Below are positions 17,620 through 25,955 of a stretch of 64,000 nucleotides of DNA, piece by piece (position 1 is the stretch's first letter; every line of letters starts with the position of its first letter). Location: assembly GCF_003054225.1 (NCBI RefSeq), contig NZ_QBKQ01000001.1, positions 1,364,001 to 1,428,000 on the forward strand. The letters are read 5' to 3'. The stretch comes from Christiangramia gaetbulicola (lineage in GTDB: Bacteria > Bacteroidota > Bacteroidia > Flavobacteriales > Flavobacteriaceae). A program made the position numbers and the translations under genes. The notes under the pieces are model-generated. The model did no database searches. It was not told where the DNA came from and saw only the letters and a list, made by a program, of their open reading frames with translations.

Positions 17620-18235
17620 TTTTTTCTTTGATCAGTATTCCGGGTATCCAACACTATTTATAATTCTCGAGATCATTGCCGTGATCTTCGGTTTCCTTTC
17701 GGTCTGGTATTCCAAGCAGAATAATATTCTGGTATACCCAACCGGTATTGTGAGCACCATGATCTTCGTTTACCTTCTATGGCAATGGCAATTGCTTGGC
17801 GATATGATGATCAATGCCTATTATTTCTCTATGAGTATTTATGGCTGGTATATCTGGACCAGGAAAGTGGATTCTGAACATTATACCCCCATCACGAGCA
17901 CTACCAGGAAGGAGCAATTTCAGTCGGTTTTTATTTTTCTGGGTACATTGCTCTTTGTCTTCGCGGTCTATGAGTACTTTGATAAATGGAATAACTGGAC
18001 GGCTTATGTTGATACCGTGACCACAGCTATTTTCTTTGTGGGAATGTGGCTTATGGCGAAGCGAAAGATCGAGAACTGGATCTACTGGATCATTGGTGAT
18101 ATAATTTCTGTACCGCTCTATTTTTACAAAGGCCTTACCTTTACCAGTCTGCAATACCTGGTATTTACCATAATTGCAATTTACGGTTATAAAGCATGGA
18201 AGAAAAACTTGCGCAACGACCTGCGTCCTGCATAA
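17603..18235 (+). CDS. pnuC: PnuC-family vitamin transporter
   Basis: A 210-residue inner-membrane protein with about seven hydrophobic segments. The PnuC signatures are YPTGIVSTMIFVYLLW, YYFSMSIYGWYIW and WIYWIIGDIISVPLYFYKGL. PnuC proteins move nicotinamide riboside by facilitated diffusion, trapped by phosphorylation; related PnuT proteins move thiamine. The gene overlaps the thiamine-binding gene upstream (17 bp) and the kinase downstream (40 bp), so the three are translated together. Substrate cannot be fixed from sequence by eye: the NadR-like kinase favours nicotinamide riboside, the thiamine-binding neighbour favours thiamine. Confidence 0.9.
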   Translation: MQPIFDFFFDQYSGYPTLFIILEIIAVIFGFLSVWYSKQNNILVYPTGIVSTMIFVYLLWQWQLLGDMMINAYYFSMSIYGWYIWTRKVDSEHYTPITSTTRKEQFQSVFIFLGTLLFVFAVYEYFDKWNNWTAYVDTVTTAIFFVGMWLMAKRKIENWIYWIIGDIISVPLYFYKGLTFTSLQYLVFTIIAIYGYKAWKKNLRNDLRPA

Positions 18236-18768
18236 AAATTGTCCTTTTCGGGCCTGAATCTACGGGTAAAACTACCTTGTCTGAAGACCTGGCAGAATAT
18301 TTCAATGTCCCAATGGTAAAGGAATATATGCGGGAATATCTTCAGGAAGTATGGAATGCTGAAAAACGTATCTGTGAACCTCGCGATATTATTCCCATTG
18401 CTGAAGGCCAGATAAAAACCGAAAACAAGCTGGCGCAACAAGCTGAAGATCTGCTTATTTGTGATACAGACCTGCTGGAACTTAAAGTGTATTCTGAAGC
18501 ATATTATGAGGGTTACTGCGACCCGCGACTTCTTAAACATGCGTTAAAGAATCACTACCATCTCTACTTTTTAACGTATATTGATGTTCCCTGGACTCCA
18601 GACGATCTAAGGGATAAACCTCACGATCGTGAGGGAATGTTTCAAAGATTTCAAAATGCTCTTGAGCAACATCAAAAACCTTATTTCATTTTGAAAGGAG
18701 ATCGGGAAAGGCGATTAGAGATCGCTGTGAAAAAAATCAATGAATTATTAAAAATTAGAAAAACGTGA
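18196..18768 (+). CDS. NadR-like AAA ATPase / nicotinamide riboside kinase-like protein
   Basis: A 190-residue P-loop kinase with Walker A GPESTGKTTL near residues 20-29, then MVKEYMREYL, EGQIKTENKL and ICDTDLLELKVYSEAYYEG, as in the kinase domain of NadR. The adenylyltransferase and HTH parts of enterobacterial NadR are absent. The enzyme would phosphorylate nicotinamide riboside (or another vitamin) as it enters through PnuC, trapping it. It overlaps pnuC by 40 bp and the DUF4301 gene by 4 bp. Confidence 0.87.
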   Translation: MEEKLAQRPASCIKIVLFGPESTGKTTLSEDLAEYFNVPMVKEYMREYLQEVWNAEKRICEPRDIIPIAEGQIKTENKLAQQAEDLLICDTDLLELKVYSEAYYEGYCDPRLLKHALKNHYHLYFLTYIDVPWTPDDLRDKPHDREGMFQRFQNALEQHQKPYFILKGDRERRLEIAVKKINELLKIRKT

Positions 18769-20303
18769 ATTTCAGCGAGAAGGACATACTTCAGATAGAG
18801 GAAAAAGGATTAACGACGCAGGAAGTAGAAGAACAGATAGATATTTTTAAACGTGGAAATATCAAAGTAAACATTACCGAGGCTGCTACCGTGGGAAATG
18901 GAATAAGCAAGGTAGAATCTACAGAAAAGCATGAGCTTATAGAATTTTACGATTCAGAAAAAGAAAAGCATAGCATTTTAAAATTTGTTCCTGCCTCTGG
19001 TGCTGCTACCAGGATGTTCAAGGCATTGCATAATTTTGCTGATGAATTCGATCCCGAAAATGATAATTTAAGAGGATACCTGGATAAAAAAGAAGATACC
19101 GATCTGCAAAGGTATTTCAATCACTACGATAAGCTTCCCTTTTATGAGCAGGCACTTAAAAAGGCCAAAAAAAGCCATCCAGATTATGAGGAGTTATCCC
19201 ATGACCATCAGCATAAGATCTTGGTGAAAACCATTCTGGAATCTGATGGATTATACCTGAGCAATCTGCCCAAGGGGCTGGTTCCGTTTCATAAATATGG
19301 ATCGCATACCGCTACAGCTTTTGAAGAGCATCTTTTTGAAGCTTCAAAATATATCGCCGTTAACGGAGTGGCAAAACTTCATTTTACTGTTGCTGAAGGG
19401 GATAAAGAAAAATTCCAGGGAGAATGGAAAGAAATTCAGCAAAGAGTAGAGGAGAAGACCGGAGTTAAATTCGAAATCGAGTATTCATATCAGGATCCAA
19501 AGACCGATACCATTGCGGTAGACAATGATTTTGAGCCTTTCAGAACCAAAGACGGAGATCTTTTCTTTAGACCCGGTGGTCATGGTGCCCTTATCGAGAA
19601 TATGAACCAGCTGGAAGAAGAGGTGGTCTTTGTTAAGAATATAGACAATGTGGTTACTGAAGACAACGTCCAGAACGTGGTGGATTTCAAAAAAATGCTT
19701 GGAGGTAAGCTTTTTAAAGTTCAGCAAAAAGTACATGGATATCTTGAGACCTTAGATAAAGGCAATGTGCCTTCAGAAAAACTGGATGAGATCCAGGAAT
19801 ATTTAAGGGAGGAACTTTTTATAAAAGATTCATCCAATCATGATTTGTTCATAGAGTATCTAAAAGAAAAATTACATCGCCCGATCAGGGTTTGTGGAAT
19901 GGTGAAAAATGAAGGTGAACCTGGTGGAGGTCCATTCCTGGTAAAAGATAAAAACGGGGAGATCTCGCTGCAGATCATTGAAGGTGCGCAAATAGATAAT
20001 GATAATCCCGAGCAGGCTAAAACCGCCAAGGAGTCGACCCATTTTAACCCGGTTGATATTGTATGCGGTTTAAGGGATCATAAAGGCGAATCTTATGATC
20101 TTAATGAATTTGTAGATGAAGAAATGAGCTTTATCGCAGATAAGACCAAGGACGGTAAGCCATTAAAGGCACTCGAACGTCCAGGATTATGGAACGGTGG
20201 TATGGCCAGGTGGAATACTATTTTCGTTGAGGTGCCTGTGGAAACCTTTAATCCCGTTAAAACTGTCTCAGACCTGTTGAAGGAATCGCACCAGCCTAGA
20301 TAG
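18765..20303 (+). CDS. DUF4301 family protein
   Basis: A 512-residue cytoplasmic protein starting at GTG 18765, which overlaps the stop of the kinase gene (GTGA). It is recognised as DUF4301 from the N-terminal region ending FVPASGAATRMFKAL, the central HFTVAEGDKEKF and FFRPGGHGALIENMNQL, and the C-terminal VCGMVKNEGEPGGGPF. The VPASGAATRMFK and PGGHGALI stretches resemble nucleotide-sugar pyrophosphorylase-like motifs, so a nucleotidyltransferase-type fold is plausible. No reaction is established. Its place in the vitamin/NAD operon is a clue but not proof of function. Confidence 0.85.
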   Translation: MNFSEKDILQIEEKGLTTQEVEEQIDIFKRGNIKVNITEAATVGNGISKVESTEKHELIEFYDSEKEKHSILKFVPASGAATRMFKALHNFADEFDPENDNLRGYLDKKEDTDLQRYFNHYDKLPFYEQALKKAKKSHPDYEELSHDHQHKILVKTILESDGLYLSNLPKGLVPFHKYGSHTATAFEEHLFEASKYIAVNGVAKLHFTVAEGDKEKFQGEWKEIQQRVEEKTGVKFEIEYSYQDPKTDTIAVDNDFEPFRTKDGDLFFRPGGHGALIENMNQLEEEVVFVKNIDNVVTEDNVQNVVDFKKMLGGKLFKVQQKVHGYLETLDKGNVPSEKLDEIQEYLREELFIKDSSNHDLFIEYLKEKLHRPIRVCGMVKNEGEPGGGPFLVKDKNGEISLQIIEGAQIDNDNPEQAKTAKESTHFNPVDIVCGLRDHKGESYDLNEFVDEEMSFIADKTKDGKPLKALERPGLWNGGMARWNTIFVEVPVETFNPVKTVSDLLKESHQPR

Positions 20304-20304
20304 T

Positions 20305-20706
20305 ATGGATAAGGATCTTATTCTTACTGAACTGGACTACAAGGCGGTTAGAAGTTCCGGTCCCGGTGGGCAGCACGCCAATAAAACCGCAACCAAAGTA
20401 GAGCTTGCTTTCGATATTTCTAATTCTGAAGCTTTATCAGATTATGAAAAGAGACGTATTTCCAGAAAGCTTTCGGGCAGGATCAATAAGGACGGTGTCT
20501 TGAAAATGTCTAGTGAAGATTCCAGAAGTCAGCATACGAATAAAGAGATCGTAACTCAAAATTTTCTTTTTGAGTTAAGAGAAGCTTTGAAAAAGCAGAA
20601 GCCTAGAAAGAAGACCAAACCAACGAAAGCTTCAAAGCTTAAAAGGCTAAAAGCGAAAAAGAAAAAGTCTGAAATTAAGGCCAATAGGAAAGATCCTTTA
20701 AAGTGA
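20305..20706 (+). CDS. arfB: ArfB-like peptidyl-tRNA hydrolase (stalled-ribosome rescue)
   Basis: A 133-residue protein with the release-factor GGQ motif at residues 21-23 (SSGPGGQHANKTATKVEL), which hydrolyses peptidyl-tRNA on ribosomes stalled without a stop codon. The C-terminal third is a lysine-rich tail (KKQKPRKKTKPTKASKLKR), the part that enters the empty mRNA channel in ArfB/YaeJ. The length is normal for the family. It begins 1 bp after DUF4301 ends, so it is the last gene of this apparent operon. Confidence 0.92.
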   Translation: MDKDLILTELDYKAVRSSGPGGQHANKTATKVELAFDISNSEALSDYEKRRISRKLSGRINKDGVLKMSSEDSRSQHTNKEIVTQNFLFELREALKKQKPRKKTKPTKASKLKRLKAKKKKSEIKANRKDPLK

Positions 20707-20869
20707 AAAACTGGGGAATTTTTACTCAATTGTGATGTCGTGTCTACAACTTTTCTGTGGAAATAAATGGGGCATATAAATGTTCATTTTTCATTAAAGC
20801 CTTGTTTTACAGTATAAACAGGTAATTTAATGCTTGATATTTCTTGTGGTACGATTTTTACAATGTAAT

Positions 20870-20971
20870 AAGTAGGTTAGTATTGGGAATGGAATAAATT
20901 ATCAACTAACTAATTTATTCTGTTTTATAATTTAGATTTTCGGATTGAAAAGGCTCCACTCGGAGCCTTTT
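20870..20971 (+). ncRNA. candidate small RNA with hairpin and terminator
   Basis: The 503-bp gap between arfB and the PepSY-like gene has no credible ORF. It contains a perfect 10-bp hairpin, GAATAAATTA (20892-20901) / TAATTTATTC (20911-20920). About 30 bp later comes an intrinsic terminator, AAAAGGCTCC (20948-20957), a 4-base loop, GGAGCCTTTT (20962-20971). The terminator lies about 240 bp after arfB, so it could end a long 3' tail or a separate short RNA. The boundaries given are approximate. Confidence 0.35.
20948..20971 (+). terminator. intrinsic terminator
   Basis: AAAAGGCTCC / GGAGCCTTTT with loop ACTC, followed by a pyrimidine-rich TCTATTTT. It is the only strong terminator after the arfB operon. 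Confidence 0.8.
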
Positions 20972-21209
20972 CTATTTTACAGTTTTTCGGGCATTAGAAA
21001 AGTAAGTTGATAAATAGGCTAAAATTCCCCGTAAGTGTTGAATTTTATGCAGGTTTCTACATAATATTATGTGAAATAAAAATAAGTTTGCTAATCAATC
21101 CCTTGTTCTGTAAGGCTTTGCGTTAAATCGTTGAAGATGGCACAATTATTCTATTACATAATGCATAATAAAATGATCACAACCAATTAGATCACAAAAA
21201 CCACAAATT

Positions 21210-21545
21210 ATGAAAAAGATTGCATTAAGTATTATGACCGTTGGAGCGTTGTTTTTTGGGACACAAAGTACATATGCTCAGGAAGAGGAAATGGAAGAAG
21301 TTGAAGCTATAGAAATGGAAGTGCAGGAGGAGACTTTTGCAAGTGTAGATGTAGCAGAATTGCCTCAGGCAGTTAAAGATGCTGTAGCTTTAGACTACGC
21401 AGGAGCAGAAACTTCTGAAGCATGGGTGAAAACTAAAGATGAAACAAAAATCTATAAGTTGAAACTTGATGTTAATGGTGAAACCAAAAAGGTCTATGTA
21501 GACCAGGATGGAAAATGGCTGGAAAAAGAAGATAAGGACAGCTAA
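21210..21545 (+). CDS. acidic periplasmic PepSY-like protein
   Basis: A 111-residue protein with a signal peptide (MKKIALSIMTVGALFFGTQSTYAQ) and a glutamate-rich linker (EEEMEEVEAIEMEVQEE). The PepSY-like/DUF2874 pattern follows: LPQAVKDAVALDYAGAETSEAWVKT, then YKLKLDVNGETKKVYVDQDGKWL. Such proteins are periplasmic and often lie beside two-component genes, as here (the NtrC-type regulator starts 343 bp later). Two GATCACAA direct repeats (21175 and 21190) lie just upstream and may be regulatory. Confidence 0.8.
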   Translation: MKKIALSIMTVGALFFGTQSTYAQEEEMEEVEAIEMEVQEETFASVDVAELPQAVKDAVALDYAGAETSEAWVKTKDETKIYKLKLDVNGETKKVYVDQDGKWLEKEDKDS

Positions 21546-21633
21546 ACAAAAATTGCCGGTCAAGGAGAAACCAACTCTGCGGCAACAGATCAATGAAATA
21601 GCTAAGTAGAAAGTATTCTACCCCGGCAGACTT

Positions 21634-21710
21634 GCAAAAAAGTGACTTTTTTTCGGATCTAAATCCGATTAAAACAACCAGAAAACTAACACTATTGGTC
21701 ACTTTTTTGC
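21634..21710. repeat. 13-bp perfect inverted repeat with nested hairpin
   Basis: GCAAAAAAGTGAC at 21634-21646 is the exact reverse complement of GTCACTTTTTTGC at 21698-21710. Between them lies a small hairpin, CGGAT-CTAA-ATCCG, at about 21654-21667. The 77-bp unit lies between the PepSY-like gene and the NtrC regulator, before the terminator at 21791. It may be an RNA structure in the 3' UTR or a tiny mobile-type element. Confidence 0.5.
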
Positions 21711-21790
21711 TTGTTTATCGAAGTGTAATCGGAAAATCTGTTAAATGGGAATTAGTTAAAGGCAATTATATACATACAGAATTGCCAGGA

Positions 21791-21822
21791 AAGAGAGGTT
21801 GTAGAGCAACCTCTCTTTTTTT
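21791..21822 (+). terminator. intrinsic terminator upstream of the NtrC regulator
   Basis: AAGAGAGGTTG (21791-21801), loop TAGAG, CAACCTCTCTT, then a T run. It probably ends the PepSY-like transcript, about 245 bp past its stop. Confidence 0.9.
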
Positions 21823-21888
21823 ATGGTTTCTTTTAAAAACTAATGATTTAAAGATTGTTACCTTTGTTAATCTTATTAAAATTAATCT

Positions 21889-23241
21889 ATGTCTAAAGTT
21901 TTGGTCGTTGAGGATGATGTGGCATTTGGAACCATGTTAAAAACCTTTCTGGAAAAAAGGGATTACAAGGTTGCCTTGGTTTATTCAGCAGCTGAAGCCT
22001 TCAAGAAAATATCATCAGATAAATATGACCTGGTGCTTACCGATGTAAGACTGCCAGATAATGATGGCCTCGAGATCCTTAAGAATGTTAAGAGTGAAAA
22101 TCCATTAACCCAGGTGATCGTTATGACCAGCTATGCCGAAATAAGTATGGCTGTAAACGCGATGAAAGAAGGAGCTTTCGATTATGTTTCAAAACCCTTC
22201 AGACCTGAGTCGATATTACAGACCATAGAAAACGCGCTTCATACCAATGAAGTTGCTCCGGTAGCTGAAAAGCCTAAACCGGCTAAAAAAAGCGAAGGAC
22301 CACTAACAGAAAATAAAGATCTTGTGCGAGGGGTAAGTGAACCTTCCAGAAGATTAAGCGATTATGTTGAGCTGGTAGCACCTACCAATATGTCGGTACT
22401 TATTACCGGGGAAAGTGGTACCGGAAAAGAACAGATCGCGAAAAGCATACATCTGCAAAGCAAAAGACATGCGGCGCCATTTATCGCTGTAGATTGCGGT
22501 GCTATACCTAAAGAAATAGCTTCTAGTGAATTCTTTGGACACCTAAAAGGATCATTTACCGGTGCCATCAACGATAAGACCGGACATTTCGCGGCCGCAA
22601 ACGGAGGAACCCTTTTTCTTGATGAAATTGGAAACCTCACTTACGAACTTCAGGTACAATTATTAAGAGCCCTACAGGAGCGAAGGATCAAACCTGTGGG
22701 TAGTAACAATGAAATAGAAGTTGATATCCGAGTGGTTACTGCAACCAATGAAGATCTTTCTGAAGCTGTTAAAGAAGGAGAGTTCAGGGAAGATCTGTAT
22801 CACAGGCTGAACGAATTCTCTATAAAAGTACCGGCTCTAAGAGAAAGAAAAGAAGATCTTATGCTTTTTGCTAACCAGTTCCTGGATGAGGCCAATGCAG
22901 ATCTTGAAAAAAACATCGTTGGCTTTACAGATGAGGCCATCCATGCCTTCAAGAACTATAACTGGCCTGGTAACCTCCGGGAGCTTAAGAATATGGTTAA
23001 AAGGGCAGTATTGCTTACCAAGGATGATCTAATTCCGCTTAAAGTGCTTCCACACGAGATCGCTACTTCCAGCCGTACCAACGAAAATGATTACGGTCTG
23101 TTTAAAAATAAGAATGAGGAGCAATTGATTCTTGATGCTTTAGAAAAGACAGGCGGGAATAAGAGTAAGGCGGCCAGGATGCTGTCTATAGATCGTAAAA
23201 CCCTTTATAATAAGCTGAAACAATACGGCATCAAACTGTAA
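21889..23241 (+). CDS. sigma-54-dependent NtrC-family response regulator
   Basis: A 450-residue regulator. The receiver domain (1-120) has phosphoacceptor D52 in TDVRLP and K in SKPF. An AAA+ sigma-54 activation domain (about 140-370) has Walker A GESGTGKE, a GAFTGA loop variant reading GSFTGA, Walker B GGTLFLDEIG and RALQERRIKPVG. A Fis-type HTH (GGNKSKAARMLSIDRKTLYNKLKQYG) ends the protein. GSFTGA keeps the FTGA core that contacts sigma-54. Its 3' end overlaps that of the convergent hybrid kinase by 11 bp, suggesting a cognate pair. Confidence 0.95.
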   Translation: MSKVLVVEDDVAFGTMLKTFLEKRDYKVALVYSAAEAFKKISSDKYDLVLTDVRLPDNDGLEILKNVKSENPLTQVIVMTSYAEISMAVNAMKEGAFDYVSKPFRPESILQTIENALHTNEVAPVAEKPKPAKKSEGPLTENKDLVRGVSEPSRRLSDYVELVAPTNMSVLITGESGTGKEQIAKSIHLQSKRHAAPFIAVDCGAIPKEIASSEFFGHLKGSFTGAINDKTGHFAAANGGTLFLDEIGNLTYELQVQLLRALQERRIKPVGSNNEIEVDIRVVTATNEDLSEAVKEGEFREDLYHRLNEFSIKVPALRERKEDLMLFANQFLDEANADLEKNIVGFTDEAIHAFKNYNWPGNLRELKNMVKRAVLLTKDDLIPLKVLPHEIATSSRTNENDYGLFKNKNEEQLILDALEKTGGNKSKAARMLSIDRKTLYNKLKQYGIKL

Positions 23242-25672
23242 TTTTTGTATCCAGGCTGGCCATTAATTCCTTGAACTTTCTCTCGAAATTATCAAATTCT
23301 GCTTTGCTAACGTCATCCCAGGATTCAAGTTTAATGAGTATCACGATCACCTCGTTGGCTTTCATCTGTCTTAGCATGGGTAACATGCGGTGAGCAAGTT
23401 TTCCCATCTTATCAACGTTCTTTTCCTGATAGGCTTTCTTTAGCTCTTGCATACTTTGCTGCGCACCTTCCAGGAAGGCCTGGATGATCGTTTGCATGGC
23501 ATCTTCATCTCTACCTGAAAATTCATAAATGTCGGTAAGATCATAATTGTCTGATCTTAGTCTCTCTTCATCTATAGCTTCATTGACCTCTTCTTCTTTA
23601 TAGTTCAAATGAAGCAGCTCCGCAATATTCTCTTTTAACTCAGAAGGCTTATAAGGCTTTAGTAGTTTATTGTTGAAACCAACTTCAGTATAAACCTCTT
23701 TTTCTATATCGGTTCTACCGGAAAGCGCGATCACTGGCAGGTCTTTATATTTTTCGTTAGAGCGGATGGTCGTGATGAGGTCAAAACCATCAAGAATAGG
23801 CATTTGAATATCGGTCAATATAATGTCATAATCACCGGAATATAGCTTTTCAAGCCCTAGCTTTCCGTTTTCGGCGGTGTCTATCTCAAATCCCATAGAC
23901 TGGGCCAGCTCTACGGTTAAGGATAGCTGTCCCGGCTCATCATCAATGACCAGGGCTTTCATTCCCGTGGCATCTATATTAGCTATTTCTGCATCTTCCA
24001 GTTCCTTTTTAGATCTTTCTGGCTCCTCCCTGGTTTCTGAAAGTTTTATGACCGGGATCATGATGGTGAATTCACTTCCTTTGCCCTGATCACTTTCCAG
24101 TTTTATTTCTCCTTCAAGAAGTTGGGTAAGTCTTTTGGTAATGGCCAGTCCAAGACCGGAGCCTCCAAATCTTTTCTCTATGCTGCTATTTTCCTGCGAA
24201 AATTCTTCAAAGATGTTTTCCTGCATTTCCTTGGAGATCCCGATTCCTGAATCCTTTACCCTGATCTCCAGGATATGATTTTCCCCGGAAACTTTCTTCA
24301 GTTCAGCAGCGATAACGATTTTACCTTTTTCAGTAAACTTCCAGGCATTGGAAATAAGGTTAGCCAGGATCTGTTTTATCCTGAAAGGATCACTTTGTAT
24401 CTGCACATTCGTGCCTTCAGAAACTTCGATAATGATCTCTACTTCCTTTTTCTTTTCCGCCGGAATGACATTATTCACGGTGTCATGAATAAGTTTCTTC
24501 GGGTTGAAGGAGAGATTCTCTATTAGCATTTTTCCCGCTTCCAGTTTCGAAAGGTCTAGCAGGTCGTTCACCAGTCTTAGAATGAATTCCGAAGATTTTT
24601 TTATCTGGGTGAGATAATGCTTTTGTTTTTCGCTGAGGTCTGTTTTCTGAATAAGATCTGTATACCCCATAACCGTAGTTAATGGACTCCGCAGGTCATG
24701 GGTGATAGCTGCCATAAATTGTTCGCGACTGGCCAGGAGGGATTCGGCAAAATCTTTCGCTTCTTCCAGTTCCACCCGGTATCGCTGGCTGCGGGTAATA
24801 TCACCAATAATATTGATGATGAAATACAGAATGGTTAGAAGGATAATGCAACTTCCAATAATGATGATATTGGAGGTTTTATTAAGCATGTTCTGGAAAG
24901 TTTCCGCCCTTTGTACCGTATTCTCCCGTTCTTTTTGTTCCAGGCCGGCCAGCAATCTTTGAAGTTGCTGGTTTAAGATCATGTCATTGTTCAGAAGTTC
25001 ATTTTCTTTCTGGTTCACCTCGTTCCTGAACTGCCGGTTCGCCATTTCCAGTTCATACAAAACCTTTTTCACCGAGCTTACCAGGGAATCCAGTCTTTGG
25101 TTCGTTAATTCCTGGGCATTATCTTCCTTGGCATATTCCAGTAATCTGATTAATACCCTACGCTGATGAGGTTCAAGATTGGCAAATCGTCTTTCGTAAT
25201 CATCATCGGCAAAAGATTCATCAACTTTTTTTAGTTCAGCTAAAACCCTGGAATAGTAGTTTGTATTACGGTCTGAATCTCTTAAAACAACCAGCTCCTT
25301 TAAGTTCTGCGTCTTCTGATCCAATAATTTGGAGATGGAATCCACCTCATTTTCAAGGTCTATTTCCTCATAGGTCTCTTCCAGTTCCCTTAATTTGAAT
25401 TCGATGCTATCTAATTGAGCATTATAAAGATCCAGGTCTTCCTTATCTCCTGTCTGGATAAGGCGTCGACTGGTATTCTCAGATTCGTTAAGGTCTGTAG
25501 TGATCTCACTTACCAGGATTAGCTGTCGGTTGTTTTCTGTATTGGATTGAGCGATCTCAGAATAGGAGATGACCTGGTTATAAACATACCAAACTGCGAG
25601 AGCGGCCAGAATTGCCACGATGACATATCCGGTAACTACTTTTACAGTGATGGAACGTTTAGCGCTAAACAT
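23231..25672 (-). CDS. hybrid sensor histidine kinase with receiver and Hpt domains
   Basis: A membrane phosphorelay kinase of 813 residues from ATG 25672 (MFSAKRSITVKVVTGYV); a TTG at 25720 would add 16 residues. TM1 is at about 11-30, a helical periplasmic sensor lies at about 35-265, and TM2 (IIIIGSCIILLTILYFIINIIG) is at about 268-290. The HisKA domain has phosphorylatable His326 in ITHDLRSPL, followed by HATPase_c (ANLISNAWKF, DSGIGISKE, FGGSGLGLAI). A receiver domain follows (DIILTDIQMPILDG), then a C-terminal Hpt domain with AHRMLPMLRQ. Hpt can pass phosphate to a separate regulator, and the convergent NtrC protein is the obvious candidate. Confidence 0.92.
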   Translation of the reverse strand: MFSAKRSITVKVVTGYVIVAILAALAVWYVYNQVISYSEIAQSNTENNRQLILVSEITTDLNESENTSRRLIQTGDKEDLDLYNAQLDSIEFKLRELEETYEEIDLENEVDSISKLLDQKTQNLKELVVLRDSDRNTNYYSRVLAELKKVDESFADDDYERRFANLEPHQRRVLIRLLEYAKEDNAQELTNQRLDSLVSSVKKVLYELEMANRQFRNEVNQKENELLNNDMILNQQLQRLLAGLEQKERENTVQRAETFQNMLNKTSNIIIIGSCIILLTILYFIINIIGDITRSQRYRVELEEAKDFAESLLASREQFMAAITHDLRSPLTTVMGYTDLIQKTDLSEKQKHYLTQIKKSSEFILRLVNDLLDLSKLEAGKMLIENLSFNPKKLIHDTVNNVIPAEKKKEVEIIIEVSEGTNVQIQSDPFRIKQILANLISNAWKFTEKGKIVIAAELKKVSGENHILEIRVKDSGIGISKEMQENIFEEFSQENSSIEKRFGGSGLGLAITKRLTQLLEGEIKLESDQGKGSEFTIMIPVIKLSETREEPERSKKELEDAEIANIDATGMKALVIDDEPGQLSLTVELAQSMGFEIDTAENGKLGLEKLYSGDYDIILTDIQMPILDGFDLITTIRSNEKYKDLPVIALSGRTDIEKEVYTEVGFNNKLLKPYKPSELKENIAELLHLNYKEEEVNEAIDEERLRSDNYDLTDIYEFSGRDEDAMQTIIQAFLEGAQQSMQELKKAYQEKNVDKMGKLAHRMLPMLRQMKANEVIVILIKLESWDDVSKAEFDNFERKFKELMASLDTKITV

Positions 25673-25759
25673 TACTGAGGTTTTATCTAAAATTAAGCCA
25701 ATTCTCTTAAATCTCCTCAAAAGTATTGTATTTCTAAAAAAGCGTATTACTTTTGCGCC

Positions 25760-25842
25760 ACAATCTCAAAGGGGTGCCATTTAAATTTGGCTGAGATCAT
25801 ACCCAACGAACCTGGGCAGGTAATGCTGCCAAGGGAATTGTG
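25760..25842 (+). promoter_or_regulatory. TPP riboswitch (THI element)
   Basis: The conserved core is intact: GGGGTGCC, GGCTGAGA, ATACCC, CGAACCTG and GGTAATGCTGCCAAGGGAA in the order expected for thiamine pyrophosphate aptamers. The closing stem P1 pairs CACAAT (25760-25765) with ATTGTG (25837-25842). It precedes a TonB-dependent receptor gene by about 115 bp, so the receptor is predicted to import thiamine or a precursor. Confidence 0.95.
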
Positions 25843-25863
25843 CGAAAGCACAGTGTATGTACT

Positions 25864-25898
25864 CCTGTTATTGCCAAAAGGCAGTTTCAGGATTTTTT
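25864..25898 (+). terminator. riboswitch expression-platform terminator
   Basis: CCTG...TTGCC, AAAA loop, GGCAG...CAGG, then TTTTTTATTTTT. It sits between the TPP aptamer and the receptor ATG, so ligand binding would favour premature termination. Confidence 0.8.
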
Positions 25899-25955
25899 AT
25901 TTTTAAACCAAATCAAAAAGAATAATCGCCCCTTTTATTCGTAAAATCATTACGA

